Positions 33,142-42,160 of a DNA stretch of 64,000 nt are shown here, piece after piece (within the stretch, counting starts at the first letter, position 1; every line of letters begins with the position of its first letter). The notes below the pieces were generated by a model that saw only the letters and a program-made list of their open reading frames with translations, did no database searches and was not told where the DNA came from. A program made the position numbers and the translations under genes. The DNA comes from Streptomyces seoulensis (GTDB lineage: Bacteria; Actinomycetota; Actinomycetes; Streptomycetales; Streptomycetaceae): assembly GCF_022846655.1 (NCBI RefSeq), contig NZ_AP025667.1:3013001-3077000 (forward strand), in the 5' to 3' direction.

Positions 33142-34278
33142 TCAGCGGGTGCCGACCGCCGCGCGTACGGCCCGTCGTGCCATGTGGCAGTCGTCGTGCA
33201 GCCTGCGCAGCAGCAGCCGCTGCTCCTCACCGGAGGGCGTCACGCCCGAGGGGACCGGGGCCGGGGGAGCGCCGTGCATCGAGCGCTGTACGGCCGTCTC
33301 GTAGGTCCGGATCTCGCGGGTCAGCACCAGCATCAGGTTCACCAGGAAGGCGTCACGTGAGGCCGGGCCTCCCGACTGGGCGAGCTGGCTGATCTGACGG
33401 CGCGCGTCCGGGGCGTCCCCGAGGACCAGCCACAGGGTGGCCAGGTCGTACCCCGGCAGGTACCAGCCGGCGTGCTCCCAGTCGACCAGCACCGGACCGG
33501 TCGGCGACATCAGGATGTTGGAGAGCAGCGCGTCGCCGTGGCAGAACTGGCCCCTGCCCTGGCGGCCCGACGAGTGGGCGATGCCGTGCAGCAGCTTCTG
33601 GAGGTCGCCCAGGTCGCGGTCGGTGAGCAGTCCCAGCTCGTGGTAGCGGGAGATGTGGGCCGCGTAGTCCAGCGGGGCGTCGAAGGTGCCGGCCGGGGGC
33701 CGCCAGGCGTTCAGCCGGCAGATCGCGCCGAGCGCGGCCCGGATGTCCGCGCGCGGCGGAGCCTCCAAGGGGTGCCGCCGGTGAGAGGCGACCCGGCCGG
33801 GCATCCGCTCGATCACCAGCGCGCAGTTGTCCGGGTCGGCCGCGATCAGCCGCGGCACGCGCACCGGCGGACGGTGCCGGACGAAGGAGCGGTAGGCAGC
33901 TATTTCGTGCCGGACGCGTTCCGCCGAGGCGGGGGTGTGGTCCAGCAGGCATTTGGCGACCGCCGTGCTGCGTCCTGTCGTACCGACGAAGGTGACGGTC
34001 CGTCCGCCGCGGCGGAGCACCTGCACCGGGGCGAACTCCGGGCAGATCCGCTGGACGGAGGCGATGGCGGTGCGGAGCTGGGCCCCCTGGGGGCCGGACA
34101 GGTCCAGCCTGCCGCTGAGCGGCTGGGAACCGGGCTGCCCCGGAATTCGTGGTGCCCGGCCCACTCCCAGGAGGGGTGCTCCGGGTCGCGCCGCCGGGTC
34201 CAGATACGGTCCGCCGCCCACGGGGCGGGGACGTGGTGGCCGGGGCGGGGCGGACACGGAGGACGATGCTGCGTACAT
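33142..34278 (-). CDS. Aminoglycoside phosphotransferase (APH) family protein
   Basis: 378 residues from ATG 34278 ([14 protein letters not shown]); this start lacks a clear ribosome binding site. The first 110 residues are Pro/Gly/Arg-rich and probably disordered. The kinase-like fold follows: [20 protein letters not shown] with the ATP-anchoring Lys, ALVIERMPG, the catalytic [12 protein letters not shown] (HGDxxxxN) and the metal-binding Asp in [20 protein letters not shown]. Substrate unknown; members phosphorylate small molecules or act on macrolides, aminoglycosides or homoserine-like alcohols. It is divergent from the NsdA-like regulator, sharing the repeat-rich region 34279-34588. Confidence 0.85.
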   Translation of the reverse strand: MYAASSSVSAPPRPPRPRPVGGGPYLDPAARPGAPLLGVGRAPRIPGQPGSQPLSGRLDLSGPQGAQLRTAIASVQRICPEFAPVQVLRRGGRTVTFVGTTGRSTAVAKCLLDHTPASAERVRHEIAAYRSFVRHRPPVRVPRLIAADPDNCALVIERMPGRVASHRRHPLEAPPRADIRAALGAICRLNAWRPPAGTFDAPLDYAAHISRYHELGLLTDRDLGDLQKLLHGIAHSSGRQGRGQFCHGDALLSNILMSPTGPVLVDWEHAGWYLPGYDLATLWLVLGDAPDARRQISQLAQSGGPASRDAFLVNLMLVLTREIRTYETAVQRSMHGAPPAPVPSGVTPSGEEQRLLLRRLHDDCHMARRAVRAAVGTR

Positions 34279-34350
34279 GGGAGATACAGATCCCTTCGTG
34301 TGCCTGCTGTGCCTGCCTGTGCGTCGCTTGCGCTGAAGCTGTCGTGAAGT

Positions 34351-34370
34351 CCTGTACGAACCTGTACGAA
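34351..34370. repeat. Perfect tandem repeat of CCTGTACGAA
   Basis: Two adjacent copies of CCTGTACGAA (34351-34360, 34361-34370) in the 310-base divergent region. The ten-base period places both on the same face of the helix, as expected of a direct-repeat operator. Confidence 0.7.
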
Positions 34371-34414
34371 GAGGCTTCTGACGGGCTTTTCGCGCCCACC
34401 CGTCCCGGTCCTCC

Positions 34415-34529
34415 CTGGCGCACCCTGGGGAATGTCCCTGGGCGGCCGGGCCGGGGTGGCGCTTTCCTACCTGACACCCGGTGTCCACTGGCACACCATC
34501 TGGCGCACCCTGGCGAACCCTGGCGAATA
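34415..34529. repeat. Array of CTGGC(G/A)(C/A)ACC direct repeats
   Basis: CTGGCGCACCCTGG at 34415-34428 recurs exactly at 34500-34513. Around the second copy the unit repeats at 34488 (CTGGCACACC), 34500 (CTGGCGCACC), 34510 (CTGGCGAACC) and 34520 (CTGGCGAATA), a spacing of 12, 10 and 10. The array ends 60 bases before the GTG of the NsdA-like gene. The other bases of 34279-34588 show no gene. Confidence 0.75.
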
Positions 34530-34588
34530 GTCGCCCGGCAACTTGCACGGGGCTACTGTCAACTCAGCCGAGAACCTGGGGGCTTGAC

Positions 34589-36085
34589 GTGAGCGGACAA
34601 CCCAACTCCCGCTTTGCGGACCTGTTCGGCATGGCCGGCTGGTCCAAGGGCGAACTCGCGCGACTGGTCAACCGGCAGGCGGCGGCCATGGGCCACCCCC
34701 AACTGTCGACGGACACCTCGCGGGTACGGCGTTGGATCGACACGGGGGAGATCCCCCGCGATCCGGTGCCGAGGGTGCTGGCGGCTCTGTTCACCGAGCG
34801 TCTCGGCCGTGTCGTGACCATGGAGGATCTCGGTCTGGTACGGCACGGGCGTGCGGGTAAACGGCAGGGCGACGGGAAGCGTGACGATCCCGACGGCGTG
34901 CTGTGGGCGCCCGAACGAACCGCCGCGGTCCTCACCGAATTCACGGGAATGGACCTCATGCTCAACCGACGCGGCTTGGTGGGCGCGGGTGCCGCGCTCG
35001 CCGCGGGAGCCACACTCAGCAGCGCCATGCACGACTGGTTGCACACCGACCCCACGCTCCGGGCCGACGCCCCCGTCCTCGACGATCCCCTGCACGCGGA
35101 ACCCGCCGGATTCGACCGCTACGAGGCCGCACCCATCGGGTCCCAGGAGGTCGAGGAACTGGAGCGCTCGGTCGAGGTGTTCCGGGCCTGGGACGCCGCC
35201 CGTGGCGGCGGCCTCCAGCGCAAGGCGGTCGTGGGCCAGCTCAACGAGGTGGGCGGCATGCTCGCCTACCACCATCCACCCCAGCTCCAGCGGCGCCTGT
35301 GGGGCGTCGCCGCCAACCTGGCGGTCCTCGCGGGCTGGATGTCCCACGACGTGGGCCTGGAACCCACGGCGCAGAAGTACTTCGTCATCGCCACGCACGC
35401 GGCCCATGAGGGCGGCGACCGCCCCCGCGCCGGGGAGGCGCTGTCGCGGGCGGCCCGCCAGATGGTGCATCTGGGCCGCCCCGACGACGCCATGGACCTG
35501 ATGAAGCTGGCCCAGTCCGGCGCGGGGGAGGAGCTCCAGCCGAGAACCAAGGCCATGTTCCACACCATCGAGGCATGGGCGCAGGCGGCGATGGGCAAGG
35601 GCCAGGCCATGCGCCGTACCCTCGGCCAGGCCGAGGACCTGTTCGTCTCCGATCGCCAGGACGGCCGGCAGCCGGACTGGATGCAGACCTTCAAGGACGA
35701 GGATCTGTACGGCATGCAGGCCCTCGCCTACCGCACGCTCGCCGAGCACGACCCGAGCGCGGCCGTGCACGCACAGCACTACGCGCAGAAGGCGCTCGCC
35801 CTCAGGGTCGACGGGCGGGAGCGGTCGAAGATCTTCGACCATCTCTCCATGGCCTCGGCCTGCTTCATCGCCGACGATCCCGAACAGGCCGACCGTTACG
35901 CCCGGTTGGCGCTGATGGCGATGGGAGCGAACTCCTCCCGCCGCACCTGGGACCGGCTGCGCGAGATGTACCGGCTCACCGCGGAGTACGCGAGCTATCC
36001 GAAGGTCGGCGAACTACGGGAGGAGATCAGGCAGGCCCTGCCCAGGCCCCGGAGCAGCCGGGACGGCGGCGCGGCGCCCGCATGA
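34589..36085 (+). CDS. NsdA-family regulatory protein (HTH-like N-terminus plus TPR)
   Basis: 498 residues, GTG 34589 after CTGGGGG. Residues 8-90 are the NsdA-type start: GWSKGELARLVNRQAAAMG, STDTSRVRRWIDTGEIP, PVPRVLAALFTERLGRVVTM. Residues about 125-150 have LMLNRRGLVGAGAALAAGAT, a twin-arginine-like, hydrophobic internal segment also present in NsdA. The rest is helical TPR-like (AARQMVHLGRPDDAMDLMKL, AQHYAQKALALRVDGRERSK). NsdA (SCO5582) represses antibiotic production and sporulation in S. coelicolor; this paralogue probably has a related developmental role, which is inference. It may bind the repeats upstream. Confidence 0.85.
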   Translation: MSGQPNSRFADLFGMAGWSKGELARLVNRQAAAMGHPQLSTDTSRVRRWIDTGEIPRDPVPRVLAALFTERLGRVVTMEDLGLVRHGRAGKRQGDGKRDDPDGVLWAPERTAAVLTEFTGMDLMLNRRGLVGAGAALAAGATLSSAMHDWLHTDPTLRADAPVLDDPLHAEPAGFDRYEAAPIGSQEVEELERSVEVFRAWDAARGGGLQRKAVVGQLNEVGGMLAYHHPPQLQRRLWGVAANLAVLAGWMSHDVGLEPTAQKYFVIATHAAHEGGDRPRAGEALSRAARQMVHLGRPDDAMDLMKLAQSGAGEELQPRTKAMFHTIEAWAQAAMGKGQAMRRTLGQAEDLFVSDRQDGRQPDWMQTFKDEDLYGMQALAYRTLAEHDPSAAVHAQHYAQKALALRVDGRERSKIFDHLSMASACFIADDPEQADRYARLALMAMGANSSRRTWDRLREMYRLTAEYASYPKVGELREEIRQALPRPRSSRDGGAAPA

Positions 36086-36097
36086 CGGGAGCCCGCG

Positions 36098-37396
36098 CTA
36101 TCCGGTGACCCTGACGACGAGCACACAGGCGTCGCCGTACCGCCCCGCCTCCAACTCCCCGGCCAGCGACCGCATACACTCCCGCGCGGTACGGGCCGTG
36201 CTCAGGCGTGGCCCGAGGGCGAGCAGCCGCTCCACGGCCGACGCGTCCAGCCGGTCGGTGTGCAGCAGGAGCAAGTCGTCCGGCCGCAGGGTGAGTTCGG
36301 CCTGGGCATAGGAGGGGTGCGCGCCCGGTGGCCGGTCGTCCGGTGCGGTCAGCCGGCGTCCCGTCCCGCCGCGGAACAGCAGCGGGACGGGGTGCCCGGA
36401 CCGCGCCCAGGTGAGGGTGCGGTTCTCGGGCTCGTAATGGCAGCAGACCGCGCCGCGCAGGGCGGGGGAGCGGGTGGTGGCGGTCAACTGATCGAGTATG
36501 GAGAGCAGTCGGCCGGGACGGGTCCCCGCCAGCGCCATGCCGTGCACGGCGCCGAGCAGCGGTGCGGGGTCGGGCGTACCCACCCCGTCCCGGCCGGTCA
36601 GGTCGCCGAGGCTCAGCAGGGCTGTCCCGTCGGGCAGTTCGAGCACGTCGCACCAGTCGCCCCCGGCAGTCGCGGGCGGTGCGCCCTGCAGATGGTGTGC
36701 CGCGAGGTCGAGGGTCGGCGGACCCTGGGGGAGGAACGGCCGGGGAGCGGGCGGGTCCGGACGGGCGGGAGTTTCACGCACCGCCCGTCCGTGCAGGCGC
36801 AGTTCGCTCACGTCGTGGACCACGGCCCACATGGAGACGGCGCCGCCGTCCGCTCCCAGTACCGGCTCGCCCAGCATGTGCACGGTCCGCACGGAGTCGT
36901 CGGGCCGCAGGACGCGGAACTCGCCGTCGATCGGCCTCGCGTCCACCAGACAGCCCGTCACCATAGCGGTGAGCCGGGGCCTGTCCTCCTCGTGGACCAG
37001 CGCCGGGAGTTCGTCCAGCGTGAGCGCCGGCACGGCGGGGTCCAGTCCGAGGATGCGGTACAGCTCCACCGACCACTCGGCCTCGTCCGTGAGCAGGCCC
37101 CACTCCGCCCGGCCCACCTGGCCGAACGGCACCCCCTCGTGGCTCTCGGCGGGCGCCGGGCCGTCCCGCAGCTGGGCCAGGTGGGCGTCGAGGTCGTCCA
37201 GCTGGTGCAGGGCGAGGTCGTACAGGGCGCGCTGCCAGCGTCCCTCGCGGTCCTGGTCCGAACCGTTCCCGCGCGCGTCCCGCCGTACGGCGTCCACGTC
37301 GCCCTTCAGCCGCCGCGTCTGCGAGATCAGCGCCTCGACCGGGCCGCGTCCTGGCGGCTGGGCGGCTGGGCGGTCCGCGGAGACTGGGGGCGGCAT
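36098..37396 (-). CDS. PAS-PP2C (RsbU-type) serine phosphatase
   Basis: 432 residues; ATG 37396 with GGAG six bases upstream. After a short coiled-coil stretch (ALYDLALHQLDDLDAHLAQL) there is a PAS fold (EAEWSVELYRILGLDPAVPA, GEFRVLRPDDSVRTVHMLGE) and a C-terminal PP2C domain of about 210 residues with metal-binding Asp in AGGDWCDVLELPDG, SLGDLTGRDG and GDACVLVVRV. The usual DGLVE block reads DRLDAS, so one Gly is lost but the Asp is kept. It should dephosphorylate an anti-anti-sigma factor. The 268 bases upstream show no gene. Confidence 0.88.
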   Translation of the reverse strand: MPPPVSADRPAAQPPGRGPVEALISQTRRLKGDVDAVRRDARGNGSDQDREGRWQRALYDLALHQLDDLDAHLAQLRDGPAPAESHEGVPFGQVGRAEWGLLTDEAEWSVELYRILGLDPAVPALTLDELPALVHEEDRPRLTAMVTGCLVDARPIDGEFRVLRPDDSVRTVHMLGEPVLGADGGAVSMWAVVHDVSELRLHGRAVRETPARPDPPAPRPFLPQGPPTLDLAAHHLQGAPPATAGGDWCDVLELPDGTALLSLGDLTGRDGVGTPDPAPLLGAVHGMALAGTRPGRLLSILDQLTATTRSPALRGAVCCHYEPENRTLTWARSGHPVPLLFRGGTGRRLTAPDDRPPGAHPSYAQAELTLRPDDLLLLHTDRLDASAVERLLALGPRLSTARTARECMRSLAGELEAGRYGDACVLVVRVTG

Positions 37397-37664
37397 GACG
37401 CACTCCGAGGGGACGGTAGGGCCAGGGGGAACGTGAGGACCGCTACGACTGTGGCACAGCCCGCGATGCCCCGTAAGGGATTTGGCAACACACGATACGG
37501 GGGTGCTTCGGGCATATGCCAGAGTCTTCCGGGAGTGGTCCACGCGGTCCCGATGGCTAAGCGTCGCGCCGGTCAAGTCGTACTCGGGATACGGGACTTG
37601 GCCCATATATGCAGACTCGGGCGCGACGCCCGGCCGTACGTTCGCCGCTCAGATGTTCCCGTCG

Positions 37665-38189
37665 TCAGCCGAGGCCGATGGCCTTGTCGGCCTTCGCGCG
37701 CGTCGGCTGCCACCACGTCGTCACCGGCTCCCAGACCCGGACGTACCGCCCGGTGCCGAGCTTCGCGGCGGAGAACGTCGCGCCCCACTGCGACGCCGAG
37801 GCCCCCACCCCGAGCGACTTGGAGCGCCGCGCCTCCGGGTCGGCCGGGTCGCCGATGGTGCGCACCGCGCCGTAGGCCGTCTTCCCGGCGTCCAGCCGGT
37901 AGGTGCCCCGGCCGCCCTCGGGCGTCGGCAGCGCGGCCCCGTCCAGGTCACCGAAGGTGACGGTGGGCACCCGGTCCACGACACAGGCGCGCGAGCCGCC
38001 GTTGGTCACCGAGAAGCGGACCACGGTGGTCTCGCCCGGCACGGCCTTCGCCTTGATGGTGAGCGCCTTCGCGGCGCAGCGGGCGGGCGCGGCCTGGTGC
38101 CGCTCGGCCGCCTGGCCCGGCTGCGCGGCCAGCAGCAGTGCGGCGGAGGCGGCGAGGACGGGAACGGTGTGGACGGTACGGAAACGCAT
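37665..38189 (-). CDS. Secreted DUF4232 domain protein
   Basis: 174 residues, ATG 38189. Signal peptide at residues 1-28 (core VPVLAASAALLLAAQPGQAA). The mature protein has the DUF4232 layout of seven or eight beta strands: CAAKALTIKAKAVPGETTVV, FSVTNGGSRACVVDRVPTVT, a Cys pair that can form a disulfide, and ASQWGATFSAAKLGTGRYVR. These are small exported beta-sandwich proteins of unknown function, often lipid- or wall-associated. It precedes no partner; the Tap-type peptidase lies 109 bases upstream in the same direction. Confidence 0.85.
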   Translation of the reverse strand: MRFRTVHTVPVLAASAALLLAAQPGQAAERHQAAPARCAAKALTIKAKAVPGETTVVRFSVTNGGSRACVVDRVPTVTFGDLDGAALPTPEGGRGTYRLDAGKTAYGAVRTIGDPADPEARRSKSLGVGASASQWGATFSAAKLGTGRYVRVWEPVTTWWQPTRAKADKAIGLG

Positions 38190-38298
38190 GGAGGATTCCC
38201 CCTGTCACGATCAGGTTCGGTCGGCGGGCTGGGGCCGCGCCTACCCGGTGTGACGCCGGTCATGGCTCCGGAAGTTGCGGCGCGCGGCGGCGCGCCGG

Positions 38299-39951
38299 TC
38301 AGGAGTCACCCGACACGGTGGAGCTCCACGCCTTCCCGTCGGCCGGGCACGAGCTGCGGTCGGGCGGCAGCGAGCCGTACATCAGGAAGTCGTCGACCTT
38401 GCGGTGCACACACTTGGACGAGGTGTAACCGGTGTGCCCGTCACCCTTGTTGTCGAGTACCACGGCCGAGGAACCGAGCCGCCGGGCCGTCTCCTCCGTC
38501 CAGCGGTACGGGGTCGCCGGGTCGCCGCGCGTGCCGACCAGCAGTATCCGGGCGGACGGCACGTTCTTGACCGCGTCCCTGATGTAGTCGGTGCCCTTCG
38601 GGCGGCCGTAGCACATCAGCAACTGGGTCAGCCGGTAGCGGCCGAAGACCGGGGACGCGGCCTCGTAGGCGGCGCGCAGGTCGGTGAGGTCCCTGGTCAC
38701 GCGGGCGGCGCTGGGCCGGTCCGGGTCGTCCGCGCAGTTGATCGCCATCAGCGCGGCCGTGAGGTTGTCGATGGGCACCGCCTGCGGATCGGTCAGGCCG
38801 GTGCCCTTCCCGCCGGACCCCTCCGCCCGCATCGGCAGTCCGTAGCCGCCCGTGGAGAAGCTGAGCACCCGGCGTGCGTCCCCGTCCTCCACCAGCGCGG
38901 CGAGCGCCCGCTCCAGCGACGGCCACATCTCCTTGCTGTACAGACCCTGCCCGATGGCGCCCACCAGGTCCTGGCCGGAGAAGGTGCCGCCGAAGTCCGT
39001 GGGCACCGGGTTCTCGTCCAGCGAGCGCACGAGCTGCAGCACCTGCTCGTCCGCCGCCCGCCGGTCCTGGCCGAACGGGCAGCCCACGTCCGTCACGCAC
39101 CAGTCGAGGAAGCCCTCCAGCGCCGTCTGCTGCCCCTGGGCCCCCGCCACCCCTTGCTCGGACAGCGGTTCGGTCAGCGTGTCCACGCCGTCCAGGGCCA
39201 TCCGGCCGACCTTGCCCGGGAACTGCGCCGCGTAGACCGCGCCGAGCCGGGTGCCGTAGGAGAAGCCCAGGTAGTCCAGCTTCTTCTGGCCGAGGGCCTG
39301 GCGTATGACGTCCATGTCGCGGGCCGCGTTCACGGTGCCTATGTGCTTGAGCACCGGCCCGGAGTACTTGGCGCACAGCTCCGCGGACTGCCGCAGCAGG
39401 GTCATCAGTTGCTGCGGGCGGCCGATGTCGACGCTCACGTCCGAGCCGGCGGAGTCCGACGGGGGTTCCTCACCGGCGCCGCAGCTCACCGGGGCGGAAC
39501 GGCCGACCCCGCGCGGATCGAAGGCGACCACGTCGGAGCCGTTGGTGAGGTCCATGAACTCCTTGCCGCCGGCCGCGAGCTGGGAGACACCGGAGGCGCC
39601 GGGGCCGCCGAAGTTCAGCAGCACCGCGCGGTGGGAGGAACCGGTCGTCCGGTAGCGGGCCAGCGCCAGGTCGAGCGTCCCCGTGCCGGGGTGGGCGTAG
39701 TCCAGCGGCACGGTCACCTTGCCGCACTGGAGGTCCTTGGGCATGTCCGGGCCCGCGCAGGTGCCCCAGGTGATCTTCTGCTCGTAGAAGCGGGCCATCC
39801 CGGGACGGTCGGCCGGGTCCACCCGGCCGGACCGGGGCGCGGCGGCCACCGCCGCGGGCAGGCTCGCGCCGAGCAGCGCCAGGGCGAGCACTCCCGCACC
39901 CGCGCCGCGCCGTACGGCGGACCGTCTGGACTGCTTGACCTCGGCCGGCAT
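38299..39951 (-). CDS. Secreted tripeptidyl aminopeptidase-type alpha/beta hydrolase
   Basis: 550 residues, ATG 39951. Signal peptide with core GVLALALLGASLPAAVAA. The alpha/beta hydrolase fold has the nucleophile elbow GFSYGTRLGAVYA, acid in VGTRGDPATPYRW and His in NKGDGHTGYTSSKCV; the oxyanion segment is VLLNFGGPGASG. The C-terminal TAP-like domain carries conserved Cys residues. The family includes Streptomyces Tap, SlpD and SlpE, which release tripeptides from the N-termini of extracellular proteins. The 311 bases between it and the divergent chaplin hold a 22-base palindrome and a candidate chaplin promoter. Confidence 0.93.
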   Translation of the reverse strand: MPAEVKQSRRSAVRRGAGAGVLALALLGASLPAAVAAAPRSGRVDPADRPGMARFYEQKITWGTCAGPDMPKDLQCGKVTVPLDYAHPGTGTLDLALARYRTTGSSHRAVLLNFGGPGASGVSQLAAGGKEFMDLTNGSDVVAFDPRGVGRSAPVSCGAGEEPPSDSAGSDVSVDIGRPQQLMTLLRQSAELCAKYSGPVLKHIGTVNAARDMDVIRQALGQKKLDYLGFSYGTRLGAVYAAQFPGKVGRMALDGVDTLTEPLSEQGVAGAQGQQTALEGFLDWCVTDVGCPFGQDRRAADEQVLQLVRSLDENPVPTDFGGTFSGQDLVGAIGQGLYSKEMWPSLERALAALVEDGDARRVLSFSTGGYGLPMRAEGSGGKGTGLTDPQAVPIDNLTAALMAINCADDPDRPSAARVTRDLTDLRAAYEAASPVFGRYRLTQLLMCYGRPKGTDYIRDAVKNVPSARILLVGTRGDPATPYRWTEETARRLGSSAVVLDNKGDGHTGYTSSKCVHRKVDDFLMYGSLPPDRSSCPADGKAWSSTVSGDS

Positions 39952-40053
39952 CGATCGCCTCCCAGGGCGCCACCGCCCGGAACAGGGGCGGCGCCGTCCT
40001 CACCATAAGCGGGCCCCGTACGGGTCGCCTCCCGGCCGTCCGGGTGGTGACCC

Positions 40054-40075
40054 TCGCCCCGGCCGGCCGGGGCGA
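40054..40075. repeat. Perfect 22-base palindrome
   Basis: TCGCCCCGGCC / GGCCGGGGCGA at 40054-40075, about 100 bases upstream of the peptidase start and 190 bases upstream of the chaplin start. It could be an operator or a cruciform; its GC-only content also makes chance plausible. Confidence 0.4.
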
Positions 40076-40185
40076 CCCCCCTCCGGCCGGGTGAACGGTC
40101 CACCTATCCGCGTGGGCGGCACTGCGACGGCTTGACGTGCGGTTCGAACGACCGTGCCCCCCGATCGGGTGAAAGCCGCGGAGGC

Positions 40186-40213
40186 CATAACCCGAATGGT
40201 CCGGCGGCGTTCT
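40186..40213 (+). promoter_or_regulatory. Candidate SigBldN-type promoter of the chaplin gene
   Basis: CATAAC (40186-40191), 16 bases, CGTTCT (40208-40213). The SigBldN form recalled from the literature is CGTAAC, 16 bases, CGTTGA, and chaplin genes are known targets. Transcription would start about 44 bases before the ATG. Confidence 0.5.
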
Positions 40214-40263
40214 ATGTGGTGCGGGTGACTGCCCGCTACGACTCCTGGGAAGGCAGGGAACCT

Positions 40264-41028
40264 ATGAAACGGGCTACCCGAAACGGTGTGATCGGCGTCG
40301 CCGCCGCCACCGGTGCGATGGCCATGGCCATGCCGGTGTCCGCCGCTTTCGCGGCTGGTGGTGCCAGCGCCGACGGCGCCGCGGTCGGCTCGCCCGGTGT
40401 GCTCTCCGGCAACACCGTCCAGGCCCCGGTCAGCGTGCCGGTGAACGCGTGCGGCAACAGCGTCGACGTGGTCGGCCTCCTGAACCCGGCCTTCGGCAAC
40501 TCGTGCGCGAACACCGGGTCCGACGCCGGCGTCGGTTCGGGCGCCAGGGGCGGCTCGGGGCACGGCGGCGGCTCGGGGCACAGCGGTGGCTCCGGCCGGG
40601 ACGCCGGTGTCGGAAACGCCGGTGTCGGCAATGTCGGTGGCGGCGCCACGGCGCACAGCGTCACCGAGGGCTCGCCCGGCGTGCTCTCCGGCAACGGCCT
40701 CCAGTTGCCGGTCGACATCCCGGTGAACGCCTGCGGCAACAGCGCGGACGTCGTCGGCGCCCTCAACCCGGCCTTCGGCAACAACTGCGAGAACCACGCC
40801 GACACGCCGACCCCGCCGCCCGTGGCGCCGCCCAAGCACCAGCCCCCGGCGCCGCCGAAGCACCAGCCGCCGGCCCCGCCGAAGACGGTCCCGCACACCC
40901 CCGTGGCACCGCCGAGCCTCGCGCACACCGGGTCGGACTACGCCGCCCCGGCGCTGGCCGGCAGCGCGGCGTTCATCGTCGCGGGCGCGGCCCTGTACCG
41001 GCGTTCCCGCCCGGGCAGCCTGGTCTGA
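40264..41028 (+). CDS. Long chaplin with two chaplin domains and sortase signal
   Basis: 254 residues, ATG 40264 after GGGAA. Sec signal peptide (core VIGVAAATGAMAMAMPVSAAFA). Two chaplin domains of about 40 residues, each beginning GSPGVLSGN and ending NPAFGN(S/N)C with the paired Cys and NACGNSxDVVG core, are joined by a Gly/Ser-rich, His-containing linker. A Pro-rich wall-spanning region (PPKHQPPAPPKHQPPAPP) leads to the sortase motif LAHTG, a membrane helix and the tail RRSRPG. This is the ChpA/B/C layout: anchored hydrophobic surface proteins that coat aerial hyphae. The symbol cannot be assigned among paralogues. Confidence 0.95.
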   Translation: MKRATRNGVIGVAAATGAMAMAMPVSAAFAAGGASADGAAVGSPGVLSGNTVQAPVSVPVNACGNSVDVVGLLNPAFGNSCANTGSDAGVGSGARGGSGHGGGSGHSGGSGRDAGVGNAGVGNVGGGATAHSVTEGSPGVLSGNGLQLPVDIPVNACGNSADVVGALNPAFGNNCENHADTPTPPPVAPPKHQPPAPPKHQPPAPPKTVPHTPVAPPSLAHTGSDYAAPALAGSAAFIVAGAALYRRSRPGSLV

Positions 41029-41044
41029 TCCCGTTCCACCGCAC

Positions 41045-41078
41045 GGCCCCACCGGACCCAGCACCACTCGGTGGGGCC
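41045..41078 (+). terminator. Terminator of the chaplin gene
   Basis: GGCCCCACCG (41045-41054), loop of 14, CGGTGGGGCC (41069-41078), followed by TTTGT: a perfect ten-base stem with a short T-run 16 bases after the stop. Confidence 0.8.
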
Positions 41079-41240
41079 TTTGTCGTGCCTGCGCCCGGTA
41101 CGCGCGCGGCCTGAGCGGTCCCGGCGTGACGTGGAGCCGTCCGATCGGGAAGGATGCGGCGCGTGCGACCGTGCCGTACGCCCTCGTCGGCGCACGGCGG
41201 CCCGGCCGCGTCCCCGACCCCACGGAAACGGAGCGCAGCG

Positions 41241-42095
41241 ATGACGTCACCGGCCCCCCAGGAGTTCACCGTCACTCGGGCCACCCTCGCCGACTGGCCG
41301 GTGATCAGCGGCTGGGCGGCGGCGGAGGGCTGGAATCCGGGTCTCTCCGACGGCCCCGCCTTCTTCGCCCAGGACCCCGAGGGCTTCTTCCTCGGCCGCA
41401 TCGACGGCGAGCCGGTGTCCGCGATCTCCGTCGTCAACTACGGCACGGACTACGCCTTCCTGGGCTGCTATCTCGTCCGCCCCGACCTGCGCGGCCACGG
41501 GTACGGCCTCACCACCTGGAAGACCGCGCTCGCCCACGCCGGGGAGCGCGTCGTCGGCCTGGACGGCGTCGTGGACCAGCAGGCCAACTACCGCCGCTCC
41601 GGCTTCGAACTCGCCCACCGCACCGCCCGCTACACCGGCCTGGCCCCGGCGGCCGACCAGCCCACCGGAGTGCGCCACGCCGAGCCCGGCGACCTCGATG
41701 CCATCACCCGCTACGACAGCGCCTGCACCCCCGCCGACCGCCCCCGCTTCCTCGCCGAGTGGCTCACCGCACCCGGCCACCACACCTACGTACGCCACGA
41801 CGGCGACCGCCTCACCGGCTACGGGGTGATCCGCCCCGGCGCGGACTGCCTGCGCATCGGCCCGCTCTTCGCCGACACCGCCGACGACGCGCGCGCCCTG
41901 TTCGCCGCGCTCACCGCCGACCACACCGGCCGGCAGATCGCCATCGACGTGCCCGAGCCGAACAAGGCCGGGGTCACGATGGCCCTCGACGCCGGACTCG
42001 AGCCCTCCTTCGAGACCGCCCGCATGTACACCGGCCCGGTCCGTGAACACGCCGCCGAGCGTGTGTTTGGCATCGGGACGCTCGAACTCGGCTGA
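41241..42095 (+). CDS. GNAT family acetyltransferase, two-domain
   Basis: 284 residues, ATG 41241. The first half is a GNAT domain (EFTVTRATLADWPVISGWAA, VSAISVVNYGTDYAFLGCYL, with the acetyl-CoA loop RPDLRGHGYGLTTWKTAL containing R-x2-G-x-G). The second half (HAEPGDLDAITRYDSACTPA, LTGYGVIRPGADCLRIGPLF, and a late VPEPNKAGVTMALDAGLEPS) is the YitH/HolE-type C-terminal domain. Predicted to acetylate an amine on a small molecule or protein; substrate unknown. The next GNAT gene follows by 65 bases in the same direction. Confidence 0.9.
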   Translation: MTSPAPQEFTVTRATLADWPVISGWAAAEGWNPGLSDGPAFFAQDPEGFFLGRIDGEPVSAISVVNYGTDYAFLGCYLVRPDLRGHGYGLTTWKTALAHAGERVVGLDGVVDQQANYRRSGFELAHRTARYTGLAPAADQPTGVRHAEPGDLDAITRYDSACTPADRPRFLAEWLTAPGHHTYVRHDGDRLTGYGVIRPGADCLRIGPLFADTADDARALFAALTADHTGRQIAIDVPEPNKAGVTMALDAGLEPSFETARMYTGPVREHAAERVFGIGTLELG

Positions 42096-42160
42096 TCTCG
42101 CGGGCCGTTCGGGGGAAATCCCGTTGCCCGGTCCTGGCCGCGGATGCTGGAGTGCCCCTC

